64,000 nt of DNA from Pseudomonas sp. FP2196. GTDB taxonomy: Bacteria > Pseudomonadota > Gammaproteobacteria > Pseudomonadales > Pseudomonadaceae. The stretch's first letter is position 1; each line of letters opens with the position of its first letter. The translations under genes and the position numbers were made by a program. The notes below the pieces were generated by a model. The model saw nothing but the letters and a program-made list of their open reading frames with translations. It made no database searches and was not told where the DNA came from. Shown here one piece after another: positions 46,227 to 54,699 of this stretch. The stretch lies in contig NZ_CP117445.1 in NCBI RefSeq assembly GCF_030687715.1, positions 3,585,501 through 3,649,500 on the forward strand. The letters run 5' to 3'.

Positions 46227-47309
46227 ATGAACATACAAACCGCTGCCCTGCCGCCCCACGCCGAAATGGTTCGCGCCATGCTCGAACGCGACACTGCCTA
46301 TGAAGGCGTGTTCTTCACGGCTGTGAAAACCACCGGGATCTTCTGCCGCCCCAGTTGCACGGCGCGCAAGCCCAAACCGGAAAACGTCGAATTCTTCGCC
46401 CATGCCGATGAATGCATGTCTGCCGGTTATCGCGCGTGTCTGCGCTGCAAACCGCTGGACGCGGCGGCCATTGCGCCGGACTGGGTGCAGCGTTTGCTAA
46501 TGATGGTCGACGCTGACCCCGAGATTCGCTGGAGCGATGCGCAGTTGCTCGCCGAAGGCGTCGAGCCGCTGAAGCTGCGGCGCTGGTTCAAGCAGCATTT
46601 CGGCATGACCTTCCATGCCTGGCTGCGCACACGGCGGCTGGGCATGGCGCTAGGCGGGATCAGGCAAGGCACCTCGATCGATCACGCGGCGTTCGACTCC
46701 GGCTATGAATCCCTCAGCGGTTTCCGCGACGCGTTCCAGAAGTCGTTCCACATCACCCCGGGCCGTGCGGCGGCCAGCGAGCCGCTGTTGTTCACGCGCC
46801 TGACCACGCCGCTGGGGCCGATGATTGCCATGGCCGAACGTCGTGGACTTGTATTGCTGGAGTTTCTTGATCGGCCGGCGCTGACCCGCGAAGTAGAAGA
46901 GTTGCAGAACCGTTACGGCTACGCAGTCGCACCGGGGCATAACGCGCATTTGCAGCAGATCGAGGGCGAACTGGCAGAGTATTTTGCCGGCCGGCTGACC
47001 GCGTTTACCGTGCCCCTGCACTTGCCCGGCAGCCCGTTCGACCGCCAGGTCTGGGCGCATCTGCTGCAAATCCCCTATGGCGAAACCGCCACCTACGGCG
47101 CCATCGCCGCAGACTTGGGCAAACCCGGCGCCAGTCGCGCAGTCGGCCTGGCCAACGGGCACAACCGCCTGGCGATTGTGGTGCCGTGTCATCGGGTGAT
47201 CGGCGCGGATGGCTCGCTCACCGGCTATGGTGGAGGACAGCCGCGAAAAGCGTTTCTGCTGAGGCTTGAAAACGCTGCGATGCAAATCACGCAACAACTG
47301 GCTTTCTGA
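46227..47309 (+). CDS. ada: bifunctional Ada: methyl sensor regulator and O6-alkylguanine-DNA methyltransferase
   Basis: Protein of 361 residues. The N-terminal zinc domain has the four ligands C40, C44, C71, C74 (IFCRPSC, CLRCKP); in E. coli the first accepts methyl from phosphotriesters and turns Ada into an activator. A central AraC-type domain follows (LKLRRWFKQHFGMTFHAW). The C-terminal methyltransferase has acceptor C322 in VVPCHRVIG. It is first in an operon with a PEP-mutase-family gene and an AlkA-like glycosylase. Confidence 0.95.
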   Translation: MNIQTAALPPHAEMVRAMLERDTAYEGVFFTAVKTTGIFCRPSCTARKPKPENVEFFAHADECMSAGYRACLRCKPLDAAAIAPDWVQRLLMMVDADPEIRWSDAQLLAEGVEPLKLRRWFKQHFGMTFHAWLRTRRLGMALGGIRQGTSIDHAAFDSGYESLSGFRDAFQKSFHITPGRAAASEPLLFTRLTTPLGPMIAMAERRGLVLLEFLDRPALTREVEELQNRYGYAVAPGHNAHLQQIEGELAEYFAGRLTAFTVPLHLPGSPFDRQVWAHLLQIPYGETATYGAIAADLGKPGASRAVGLANGHNRLAIVVPCHRVIGADGSLTGYGGGQPRKAFLLRLENAAMQITQQLAF

Positions 47310-47341
47310 CGATTCGACACAACCGACAAAAAGGGATTTCG

Positions 47342-48139
47342 ATGAACGCGCTCGACACGCAATTTCACCAGTTGCACCAGCAAGGCCTGCTGATCCTGAC
47401 CAACGTCGCCGACGCCACTGGTGCGCGACTGGTCGAACATCTGGGCGGTAAAGCCGTCGCTACCAGCAGCGCGGCAGTGGCCTGGGCGCATGGCTATCCC
47501 GATGGCAACAGCCTGCCACTGGAACGCCTGGTCTCGACCGTGGAGTCGATTGCCCGGGTGATCAGCGTGCCGTTGACCGTGGACGTCGAGGCCGGTTACT
47601 CCGATGACCTCGCACGCGTGGCTGAAGTGCTAGATGCAGTGATTGCGGCCGGCGCCGTGGGGATCAACATCGAGGATGGCTCAGGTGATCCTGAGTTGCT
47701 GGCGCGCAAGATCGAACTGGCCCGCACCGTCGCCAACAAACGCGATGTGAAGCTGTTCATCAACGCGCGCACCGATGTCTATCTGCGTGGGCTGGTGCCG
47801 GCGGAGGATCGCGTGGCGGAAACACTGCGCCGTGCCGCGCTGTATCAAGCCGCAGGCACCGATGGTTTGTTCGCCGCAGGTGTCACCGCGGCCTACGAAA
47901 TTGAAGCGATCTGCAAAGGCACTTCGCTGCCGGTCAACGTGCTGGGCTTCGCCTGCCTGCCCTCGCCTGCGGAGCTGCAAGCACTGGGCGTACGCCGCTT
48001 GAGCGCCGGTTCCGGGATCGCCGAGTTCATGTACGGCGCGATGGGCGGGCTGGTGAAAAGCTTCCTCGCCACCGGCAAACTCGATACCCACGATCTGAAG
48101 GCGTTTACCTACGGCGAAGTCAACGACTTGTTGAAATAG
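47342..48139 (+). CDS. isocitrate lyase/PEP mutase-family enzyme
   Basis: A 265-residue TIM-barrel protein. Family signatures are VPLTVDVEAGYSDD, GAVGINIEDGSGDP, and KLFINARTDVYLRG. The lyase loop KKCGH is absent, so classical (methyl)isocitrate lyase activity is unlikely; carbon-phosphorus mutase or alpha-oxocarboxylate hydrolase/decarboxylase-type chemistry fits better. Start ATG 47342, after AAAGGG. It lies between ada and the glycosylase gene with one base to the latter, an odd place for a metabolic enzyme. Confidence 0.85.
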   Translation: MNALDTQFHQLHQQGLLILTNVADATGARLVEHLGGKAVATSSAAVAWAHGYPDGNSLPLERLVSTVESIARVISVPLTVDVEAGYSDDLARVAEVLDAVIAAGAVGINIEDGSGDPELLARKIELARTVANKRDVKLFINARTDVYLRGLVPAEDRVAETLRRAALYQAAGTDGLFAAGVTAAYEIEAICKGTSLPVNVLGFACLPSPAELQALGVRRLSAGSGIAEFMYGAMGGLVKSFLATGKLDTHDLKAFTYGEVNDLLK

Positions 48140-48140
48140 C

Positions 48141-48758
48141 ATGGCGGATGACTATCAAGCGGCCAGTGAGTTTCTGGCTGCGCTCGATGCCGACTGGCAG
48201 CGGCATGTCGCGGCTGTCGGCCCGTGCCTGCATCAACCGCATCCGGCGCGCGATCCCTACGAGTCGCTGGTGCGGGCGATTGCCTATCAGCAACTGCATG
48301 CCAAGGCCGGGGACGCGATTGTCGGGCGGCTGGTCGGGTTGTTTCCCGGGCAGTCGTTTCCTCGGCCCGAGCAGGTGCTTGCGACCGATTTTGATCGGTT
48401 GCGTGGCTGCGGGTTTTCGGCGGGCAAGATTGCGACGATTCAGGGGATTGCCCAAGCGACCCTGGACGGCGTGGTACCGGATTACGCCACGGCGTTGGCA
48501 ATGGAGAATGAAGTGCTGATCGAACGCCTGATCAGCCTGCGCGGGGTTGGGCGCTGGACTGTCGAGATGCTGCTGATTTACAGCCTGGAGCGGATGGATA
48601 TTTTGCCGGCGGATGATTTTGGCGTGCGTGAAGGGTATCGGCGGTTGAAGGGCTTGGAGGTCCAGCCGACGCGCAGGCAGATGGTTGAGATCGGGTTGGC
48701 GTGGAGTCCGTTTCGGACGGTGGCGGCGTGGTATTTGTGGAGGGTGGCCAAGGTGTAG
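48141..48758 (+). CDS. AlkA-like DNA-3-methyladenine glycosylase
   Basis: Base-excision-repair enzyme of 205 residues from the HhH-GPD superfamily. The helix-hairpin-helix is [20 protein letters not shown] and the catalytic Asp is in ILPADDFGV. It lacks the N-terminal beta domain of E. coli AlkA, like short MpgII- or Mag1-type members. It removes alkylated bases such as 3-methyladenine. It follows the PEP-mutase-family gene after one base, in the ada operon. Confidence 0.9.
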   Translation: MADDYQAASEFLAALDADWQRHVAAVGPCLHQPHPARDPYESLVRAIAYQQLHAKAGDAIVGRLVGLFPGQSFPRPEQVLATDFDRLRGCGFSAGKIATIQGIAQATLDGVVPDYATALAMENEVLIERLISLRGVGRWTVEMLLIYSLERMDILPADDFGVREGYRRLKGLEVQPTRRQMVEIGLAWSPFRTVAAWYLWRVAKV

Positions 48759-48772
48759 ACCGTGTCATCGTT

Positions 48773-48799
48773 CATCGCTGGCAAGCCAGCTCCCGCAGG
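48773..48799. repeat. single REP unit, family 2
   Basis: One copy of ATCGCTGGCAAGCCAGCTCC with no partner, just after the glycosylase gene. It may be a remnant of a former pair. Confidence 0.75.
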
Positions 48800-48852
48800 T
48801 TTTCGGCTGCCCCGCAGCGCCTACAGGTGTTTTCCGTTCAGCGTTCAGCGAC

Positions 48853-48930
48853 TGTATCGCAGTGTGTATGGCCGTGCGGTCGACACAGCAACTGCACAAT
48901 CCCCCGCAACGGCGACACAACTGCGATACA
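48853..48930 (+). promoter_or_regulatory. spaced inverted repeat upstream of DoxX gene
   Basis: TGTATCGCAGT (48853-48863) and ACTGCGATACA (48920-48930) are exact 11-base inverted copies separated by 56 bases. Between them GACACAGCAACTGC (48891-48904) resembles the GACACAACTGC that ends in the right arm. The set ends 57 bases before the DoxX start. It suggests two operator half-sites or a DNA loop. Confidence 0.5.
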
Positions 48931-48987
48931 CCGCCACGCTCAAATGAACCGGTCGATCCCACTCACCCGATCCACCGGAGATTCATC

Positions 48988-49503
48988 ATGACCCCGAACC
49001 TTTCGACCGCCGCCAAGGCTGTGCACCTGAACCTCGACCGCGCCGGCACCTGGCTCGCACCTCTCACCCTGCGCCTGTTTATCGCCTGGGAATTTTTCGA
49101 GTCGGGGCTGGAGAAGTTCAACGGGCAGAACTGGTTTGAAGACATTCAGGACAGGTTTCCCTTCCCGTTCGACCACCTGCCGGCGACGCTGAACTGGGAG
49201 CTGTCGATGTGGGCCGAGCTGATTTGTGCCTTGGCGATTCTGATTGGCTTCGGCACACGAATCTCGGCCATCGCGCTGATCGTGGTGACCATCGTTGCCA
49301 CCGCCGCCGTGCACTGGCCCGCCGACTGGTCGTCGTTGAGCGAACTGGCGCAGGGTTACGCGATCACCAACAAAGGCTTCGGCAACTTCAAGCTGCCGGC
49401 GATTTACCTGGCCGCTCTGGTGCCGCTGGTGTTCGCCGGGGCCGGCAAGTTGAGTGTCGATGCCTGGCTGGCGCGGGTGTTCTGGAAGCGAAGCACCCGC
49501 TGA
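48988..49503 (+). CDS. DoxX-family membrane protein
   Basis: Membrane protein of 171 residues with about four hydrophobic segments. Typical DoxX features are [25 protein letters not shown] at the first helix and [21 protein letters not shown] in the middle. CCGGAG precedes ATG 48988, which rules out the much longer upstream frame. DoxX-like proteins are linked to redox or thiol stress in some bacteria; the function here is open. It ends three bases from the convergent transpeptidase gene. Confidence 0.87.
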   Translation: MTPNLSTAAKAVHLNLDRAGTWLAPLTLRLFIAWEFFESGLEKFNGQNWFEDIQDRFPFPFDHLPATLNWELSMWAELICALAILIGFGTRISAIALIVVTIVATAAVHWPADWSSLSELAQGYAITNKGFGNFKLPAIYLAALVPLVFAGAGKLSVDAWLARVFWKRSTR

Positions 49504-49506
49504 GAC

Positions 49507-51123
49507 TCAATGCGCGCGATCGAGCCCAACCAGCAACGCGCTGTCACGGCTGTAGATATCCGGCGAATAGCGCAGGTGACCAGCACTGTCGACTTGCGCG
49601 GTCCAGTAGGTCATCAGGATCGGCACCGGCGCCGACAAGCGGAATTCATGGGTGGTGCCGGTGGCGAGCAAGGTCTCGGTACGGGCCTTTTCCGCTGGTG
49701 TGAGCAGCAGATCACGCAGTTGCATCGGGTGTTCGACCCGCACGCAACCGGAGCTGAATGCCCGCGGCCCCTTGTCGAACAGCGCCTTGCTCGGCGTGTC
49801 ATGCAGGTACACCGAGAACGGATTGGGAAAGCGAATGACCATCTGCCCCAACGGATTGCGCGGCCCGGCGTCCTGACGCAGGAGGATGTTGCCGGGGTTG
49901 TCCCAGTCGATGTCCGCCGCTGCCAGGGGCTGACCGTTGGCATCGAGCACTTGCAGGTTCTGGCGGCTGAGGAAGGTCTGATCCTTGCGAATCTCCGGCA
50001 GTTTGTCTTCCTTCCAGATGGTCGGCGGCACCGTCCAGGTCGGGTTCAAGGTCAGACGCGTGACGCGGGATTTGAGCAACGGTGTCTGGCGCTCGGCACG
50101 GCCAACCTGGGTGCGGGTCTGCCACACTGGCCGGCCGCCCTGATACAGCATCAGTTCGGCCGCAGCGACGTTGACCAGCAAACCATCAGGCTCCATGTCC
50201 TGGGCCATCCAACGGAAACGTTCGAGGTTGACCCGCAGTTGGTCGCGGCGGGCCAGCGGGCTTATGTTCAGTTCGGCAATCGTCCCCGGCCCGACCACGC
50301 CGTCAGCCTGCAACGAATGGTTGGCCTGGAAGCTTTTCACCGCCTCCACCAGCACGCCTTCGTAGGCATTGCCGGGCGTGGCGATGTAATCGGTCAGATA
50401 GCCTTCGCTGTGCAAACGCAGCGCCAGTTCCGGCACGCGTTTGTCTTCCATGGACGGGCGCAGCAGCGGGCCGTTGCCGACCGACTGCCACTGTGGCAAG
50501 GCTTCGAGCCGTTGCGCGGCGTAGAGCTGACGCAGGTTGTGGTATTGCGCCAGACGCGGCCGCGCGAGGTCGAACGCGGCGGGAATGTCGTTAATGCCCG
50601 GAACGGCAATGGCGAGTAATTCGGCCTGACGGTCACGCGGGGCTTCGTCGGCGTGCCATAGCGGTTCGAAGTGCGATTGCAACAGTCGGCCGTAATGCAG
50701 GTCCTGCAGGGCTTGCAAGTAATAGCGGCTGATGTCGATATCGGCGCACAACTCGCCGTCCTGCGGTGCAGTCGCGGCGACCGGGTAGCGTTTCGGGCTG
50801 AGGCCATCGTCGGCCAACAACTGCAACTGCCCCTGCAACGCCTGCAATCGCCCGGATTCGCGGGCCCACACTGGCATCCAGTCCTGCTGTTGGTAGAAGC
50901 CTTTTAACTGTTCCAGCGCCTGGCCATTGAGCTGCGTTGCAATCGCCGGGCATGACTGTCGCAGACCGATCATCACGGCCTGCAAAGGGCTTTGCGGCTC
51001 GACCGGCATTTCGGCCGGCGGCGTCGGCAGCGTCTGCAAGGGTGGCAGCGGCTCATCGGCACAAGCGACAAACGGCGCAGCGAGCAAACAAATGCTCAAG
51101 TAGCATGCGTACTTTTTGAACAA
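49507..51123 (-). CDS. L,D-transpeptidase, YcbB/LdtD type
   Basis: Periplasmic cross-linking enzyme of 538 residues. It has a signal peptide (LLAAPFVACA), an N-terminal scaffold domain, a peptidoglycan-binding segment (VKSFQANHSLQADGVVGPGTIAELN) and a YkuD catalytic domain ending in FSSGCVRVEHP with the nucleophilic Cys and upstream His in YLHDTPSK. YcbB-type enzymes form 3-3 cross-links. A second, unrelated transpeptidase is divergent from it. Confidence 0.9.
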   Translation of the reverse strand: MFKKYACYLSICLLAAPFVACADEPLPPLQTLPTPPAEMPVEPQSPLQAVMIGLRQSCPAIATQLNGQALEQLKGFYQQQDWMPVWARESGRLQALQGQLQLLADDGLSPKRYPVAATAPQDGELCADIDISRYYLQALQDLHYGRLLQSHFEPLWHADEAPRDRQAELLAIAVPGINDIPAAFDLARPRLAQYHNLRQLYAAQRLEALPQWQSVGNGPLLRPSMEDKRVPELALRLHSEGYLTDYIATPGNAYEGVLVEAVKSFQANHSLQADGVVGPGTIAELNISPLARRDQLRVNLERFRWMAQDMEPDGLLVNVAAAELMLYQGGRPVWQTRTQVGRAERQTPLLKSRVTRLTLNPTWTVPPTIWKEDKLPEIRKDQTFLSRQNLQVLDANGQPLAAADIDWDNPGNILLRQDAGPRNPLGQMVIRFPNPFSVYLHDTPSKALFDKGPRAFSSGCVRVEHPMQLRDLLLTPAEKARTETLLATGTTHEFRLSAPVPILMTYWTAQVDSAGHLRYSPDIYSRDSALLVGLDRAH

Positions 51124-51274
51124 CTGCTTTACTCCAATCCATGGCCATCCAGATGATGGCCAACCTTACATCAGGTGCGCTGAACAGTCAGGCTCGAATC
51201 TTCGGGCTTGCAGGTTACGACTGGGAGTCAGGAGCCAAAGTGCCAAATAAGTAGCAAGTGAGGACACTTTATAA

Positions 51275-51988
51275 ATGTTGACGTTTCTGCGCCGACTTCT
51301 GCTGAGCACCGCGACCCTTGTCGCCGTGACCAGCCCAGCTTTCGCCGCCGGCAAACCATCGCCGGTTTTGTTCACCAGCCTCGCGCACGCCGCGCCAGAA
51401 CTCAATGCCCAAGCGCTGAAAGGTGCCTTGAGCGCCATGCAATGTGCGGTCAACAACGGCGCCAAACCGTCCCGCCACCTGGCAATCATCGATTATTCGC
51501 AACCGTCCACTGAGCGCCGACTGTGGATTTTCGACCTCAACCGTAAAAAACTGGTGCTGCGCGATCTGGTCGCTCACGGCTCCAATTCCGGGGAAAACTT
51601 CGCCACGCAGTTTTCCAATGTCGAAGGCAGTTATCAGTCCAGCCTCGGCCTGTTCCGCACTCAGGAAAGCTACAGCGGCACTCACGGTTATTCGCTGCGC
51701 ATGGACGGCCTGGAACCGGGCTTCAATGACATGGCCCGCGACCGCGCCATCGTCATCCACGCCGCCGATTACGTGAACCCGTTGTGGAGCAAACGTCAGG
51801 GCCGCATCGGCCGCAGTCAGGGTTGCCCGGCGGTTCGGCCGCAGATTGCCAAGCAAGTGATCGATAAACTCAAGGACGGCCAGTTCATGTTTTCGTGGTA
51901 CCCGGATCAGCGCTGGCTGAAGAAGTCACCGTACCTCAACTGCCAGCCGCAGCAGGTGGCGAGCATTTTGAGTACCCACGCCAGCTAA
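51275..51988 (+). CDS. murein L,D-transpeptidase catalytic domain-family protein
   Basis: Exported protein of 237 residues with a signal peptide (VTSPAFAAG). The catalytic-type motif GRIGRSQGCPAVRP holds the probable Cys nucleophile and is typical of the 'YkuD_2' family rather than the standard YkuD. The His is probably in VIHAADYVN. ATG 51275 is the only sensible start. Divergent to the YcbB-type gene with about 150 bases between, so the two may be co-regulated. Confidence 0.85.
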   Translation: MLTFLRRLLLSTATLVAVTSPAFAAGKPSPVLFTSLAHAAPELNAQALKGALSAMQCAVNNGAKPSRHLAIIDYSQPSTERRLWIFDLNRKKLVLRDLVAHGSNSGENFATQFSNVEGSYQSSLGLFRTQESYSGTHGYSLRMDGLEPGFNDMARDRAIVIHAADYVNPLWSKRQGRIGRSQGCPAVRPQIAKQVIDKLKDGQFMFSWYPDQRWLKKSPYLNCQPQQVASILSTHAS

Positions 51989-52004
51989 AAATCCCCGCAG
52001 AACC

Positions 52005-52095
52005 CTGTAGGCGTGAGCCTGCTCGCGATTGCGGTGTATCAGTCAACCTCTGCTTTGAATGACACACCGCAATCGCGAACAGGCTCACGTCTGCA
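52005..52095. repeat. REP pair, family 1 (inverted, variant)
   Basis: Opposed copies of GTGAGCCTGCTCGCGATTGCGG; the T in GATTGCGG differs from the other family 1 copies and is matched in the opposite arm. This indicates compensatory change and selection on pairing. Confidence 0.85.
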
Positions 52096-52129
52096 TTGGG
52101 TTTTGCGACAGGCACACCACCTCCGTTTC

Positions 52130-52145
52130 ATTACAACTTTGTCAT
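52130..52145 (+). promoter_or_regulatory. candidate CopR/CusR-type box
   Basis: ATTACAA-CT-TTGTCAT matches the palindrome ATGACAA-NN-TTGTCAT recognised by CusR-type regulators, with one mismatch. It lies 90 bases before the DUF2790 gene that precedes copR. Autoregulation of copper operons by such a box is usual. Confidence 0.55.
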
Positions 52146-52235
52146 TCAGTTGTCGGTTTGCCGTGCGGATCGCTCGGTAGCCTGAAGTTGTCCCGGCGCC
52201 AATGCCGATCAACTTCAGCCACTGAGTGACTCATC

Positions 52236-52493
52236 ATGAAAACCCTGATCCTCGCCTTCTGCGCCCTCCTCGCCACCGGTTCGGTATTCGCCGCCGATAC
52301 GCCTGACACCGCCGTGATTCATGACAAAACCGGTTTCTTCGTGCACCTGGATGTCGACAAAGTCCTGTCCAGCACCGATATTTCACAGGCCTGCGGCGTG
52401 ATTCCGGCGCAACTGAACTACCTCGATCATCAGGGCCGTGAACATGTGCTGGACTATCAAGTACAAGGCACCGGCTGCACCAACGACCATTGA
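52236..52493 (+). CDS. DUF2790 small periplasmic protein (PtrA-like)
   Basis: An 85-residue exported protein with a signal peptide (LLATGSVFA|ADTP) and the DUF2790 core: DVDKVLSSTDISQACGVIPAQLNYLDHQGREHVLDYQVQGTGC. Two cysteines may form a disulfide. In P. aeruginosa a DUF2790 protein, PtrA, is encoded beside copR-copS and is induced by copper; the same order is seen here. Its own role may be copper tolerance. Confidence 0.82.
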   Translation: MKTLILAFCALLATGSVFAADTPDTAVIHDKTGFFVHLDVDKVLSSTDISQACGVIPAQLNYLDHQGREHVLDYQVQGTGCTNDH

Positions 52494-52505
52494 GACTGAT
52501 CGCCC

Positions 52506-53177
52506 ATGAATATTCTGGTTGTCGAAGACGAACCCAAGGCCGGCAATTATCTGCTCAACGGTTTGCAGGAACTGGGCTATAGCGTGAGCCTGGCCCGGGA
52601 TGGCGCCGACGGTCTGCACTTGGCGCTGGAGCACAGCTTCGACGTGATCGTGCTGGATGTGATGATGCCGAAAATGGATGGCTGGGAAGTCCTGCGCCGG
52701 CTGCGCAAGGAAGCCGACACGCCAGTGCTGTTCCTCACCGCCCGCGATGACATTGCCGACCGGGTCAAGGGCCTGGAACTGGGGGCCGACGATTACCTGA
52801 TCAAGCCGTTTTCCTTCGCCGAACTGGTGGCGCGCCTGCGCACCCTGACCCGACGCGGGCCGATTCATGAAGACGAACAACTGCAAGTGGCCGACCTGCA
52901 GATCGATGTACTCAAGCGCCGCGTGACCCGCGCCGGGGTGCGAATCACTCTGACCAACAAGGAATTCGCCCTGCTGCAACTGTTCGCCAGCCACACCGGG
53001 CAAGTGCTGGCGCGCTCACTGATCGCTTCACGGGTGTGGGACATGAATTTCGACAGTGATACCAACGTGGTCGACGTCGCCGTGCGCCGCTTGCGGGCGA
53101 AGATCGACGACCCGTTCCAGCTCAAGCTGATCCACAGCGTGCGCGGGATCGGCTACCGCTTCGATACTCAGCCATGA
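52506..53177 (+). CDS. copR: OmpR-type response regulator CopR/CusR-like
   Basis: Regulator of 223 residues: receiver with acidic residues VVEDEP, phospho-acceptor D51 ([11 protein letters not shown]) and Lys in LIKPFSF, and a winged-helix DNA-binding C-terminal domain ending VRGIGYRFD. It lies 12 bases after the DUF2790 gene and overlaps copS by four bases. It belongs to the heavy-metal-response subfamily. Copper is the most likely signal, given the neighbours; the box upstream may be its target. Confidence 0.87.
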   Translation: MNILVVEDEPKAGNYLLNGLQELGYSVSLARDGADGLHLALEHSFDVIVLDVMMPKMDGWEVLRRLRKEADTPVLFLTARDDIADRVKGLELGADDYLIKPFSFAELVARLRTLTRRGPIHEDEQLQVADLQIDVLKRRVTRAGVRITLTNKEFALLQLFASHTGQVLARSLIASRVWDMNFDSDTNVVDVAVRRLRAKIDDPFQLKLIHSVRGIGYRFDTQP

Positions 53178-54580
53178 GCGCCAACCGCCCGTATTCCCTG
53201 ACCTTGCGCCTGGCGCTGGTGTTTGCCCTGCTCGCCTTCGGCTCACTGGCCGGCCTCGGTGCGGCGCTATACAGCGAGCTGGAAGAGCAACTGATCCGGC
53301 GCGATGACGCCGCGCTGGTCAGCCGGGTCGATCAGTTGCGCAGTTTCCTCAATGACAGCAATACCCTTGAGCTGATCAGGACCAAACCGGCGCTGTTCCA
53401 GAACATGCTCGGCAACCGCGAAGCGCTGCTGACCATCGGTGCGCCGGGTCAAGCGCCGCTGCTGGTGGTCAACCCCGGCAACCTGACCACGCCGACTTTG
53501 CCGCCAGTGCCGACCGACCGGCCGTTATCGCTGAGTGATGTGCAGCATCTGCCCGACGTCAACGGCGTGCCGTTTTCGGCCGTGGCGGCAAGCATCGATT
53601 CCGGCGATCTGGGCAATCTGCAAGTGCAGAGCGGGCGACTGATGAGCGAGCGTACGGCGATGCTCGCCAATTATCGCTTGAGTGTTTATGGCTTCGCGTC
53701 GCTGGCGGCGCTGATGTTGGCGGTGATTGGCTGTCTGCTGGTGTATCGCGGACTGTTACCGTTGCGGCGCTTGGCCAATCACGCCCACGGTATCGGCGTC
53801 GGCAACCTCGATGAACGTCTCGGCAGCCATGGCGCACCGCGAGAGTTGCAGCCGATGATCGAGGCATTCAACGCCATGCTCGATCGCCTGGCCAAGGGCT
53901 TTGCGCAGTTGAGCCAGGTGTCCACCGACATGGCTCATGAACTGCGCACACCGATCAATAACCTGCTCGGCGAGACCCAGGTCGCGCTGCATCAGAACCG
54001 CAGTGTCGAGGCGTATCAGCAGTTGCTCGCCTCCAATGTCGAGGAGCTTGAACGGCTGACCCGCATGCTCGACAACATGCTGTTTCTGGCCCGCACCGAT
54101 CCGGCCAGTGCCTTGAGTCAACGTCAGGAGCTGGACGCCAGCGATGAGATGCAGCGCATCGCCGATTACTTTGAAGGTTTGGCGGCAGACGTGGGCATGT
54201 GCATCGAGGCGCGCGGCAGTGGCGTGATCTGGGCCGAGCCGATGTTGCTGCGCCGGGCGCTGGCCAACCTGTGCGCCAATGCGATCAAGTACGGCGCGGC
54301 GGATTCGACCGTACAGGTCGAGGCGTTCGCCGAACCTGACGGCAGTTATCTGCGGGTGCGCAACCAGGGCGTAACGATTGCGCCGGAACATCTTGCGCGG
54401 TTGTTCGAACGTTTTTACCGCGTCGATCAGTCCCGTGAGCGCTCGGCGCAATCCAATGGCCTGGGCCTGTCGATTGTCGCGACGATCATGCAGTTGCATC
54501 ACGGTCGTTACGCTGTGAGCAGCGTCGATGGCGGGACGTGCTTTGAACTGTTTTTCCCCGCCCGCGAATTCCGGGACTGA
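53174..54580 (+). CDS. copS: heavy-metal sensor histidine kinase CopS/CusS-like
   Basis: Membrane kinase of 468 residues. Two transmembrane helices (about 12-35 and 170-195) flank a periplasmic sensor domain, followed by HAMP, HisKA with H255 ([13 protein letters not shown]) and HATPase motifs ([24 protein letters not shown]). It is typical of CusS/CopS kinases. It overlaps copR with ATGA. No recognisable metal-binding His/Met cluster is obvious in the sensor loop. Confidence 0.88.
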   Translation: MSANRPYSLTLRLALVFALLAFGSLAGLGAALYSELEEQLIRRDDAALVSRVDQLRSFLNDSNTLELIRTKPALFQNMLGNREALLTIGAPGQAPLLVVNPGNLTTPTLPPVPTDRPLSLSDVQHLPDVNGVPFSAVAASIDSGDLGNLQVQSGRLMSERTAMLANYRLSVYGFASLAALMLAVIGCLLVYRGLLPLRRLANHAHGIGVGNLDERLGSHGAPRELQPMIEAFNAMLDRLAKGFAQLSQVSTDMAHELRTPINNLLGETQVALHQNRSVEAYQQLLASNVEELERLTRMLDNMLFLARTDPASALSQRQELDASDEMQRIADYFEGLAADVGMCIEARGSGVIWAEPMLLRRALANLCANAIKYGAADSTVQVEAFAEPDGSYLRVRNQGVTIAPEHLARLFERFYRVDQSRERSAQSNGLGLSIVATIMQLHHGRYAVSSVDGGTCFELFFPAREFRD

Positions 54581-54596
54581 CACCCACCATAAGGCG

Positions 54597-54685
54597 CTGT
54601 AGGAGCTGTCGAGTGAAACGAGGCTGCGATCTTTTGATGCTGATCTTTAAAATCAAAAGATCGCAGCGTGCCGCAGCTCCTACAG
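54597..54685. repeat. REP pair, family 3 (inverted)
   Basis: Opposed copies of CTGTAGGAGCTG and GCTGCGATCTTTTGAT between copS and the convergent MFS gene. The left copy is altered near its middle (CGAGTGAAACGAGGCTGCG) compared with other copies. Confidence 0.85.
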
Positions 54686-54699
54686 AAAACTGCGGTGTG

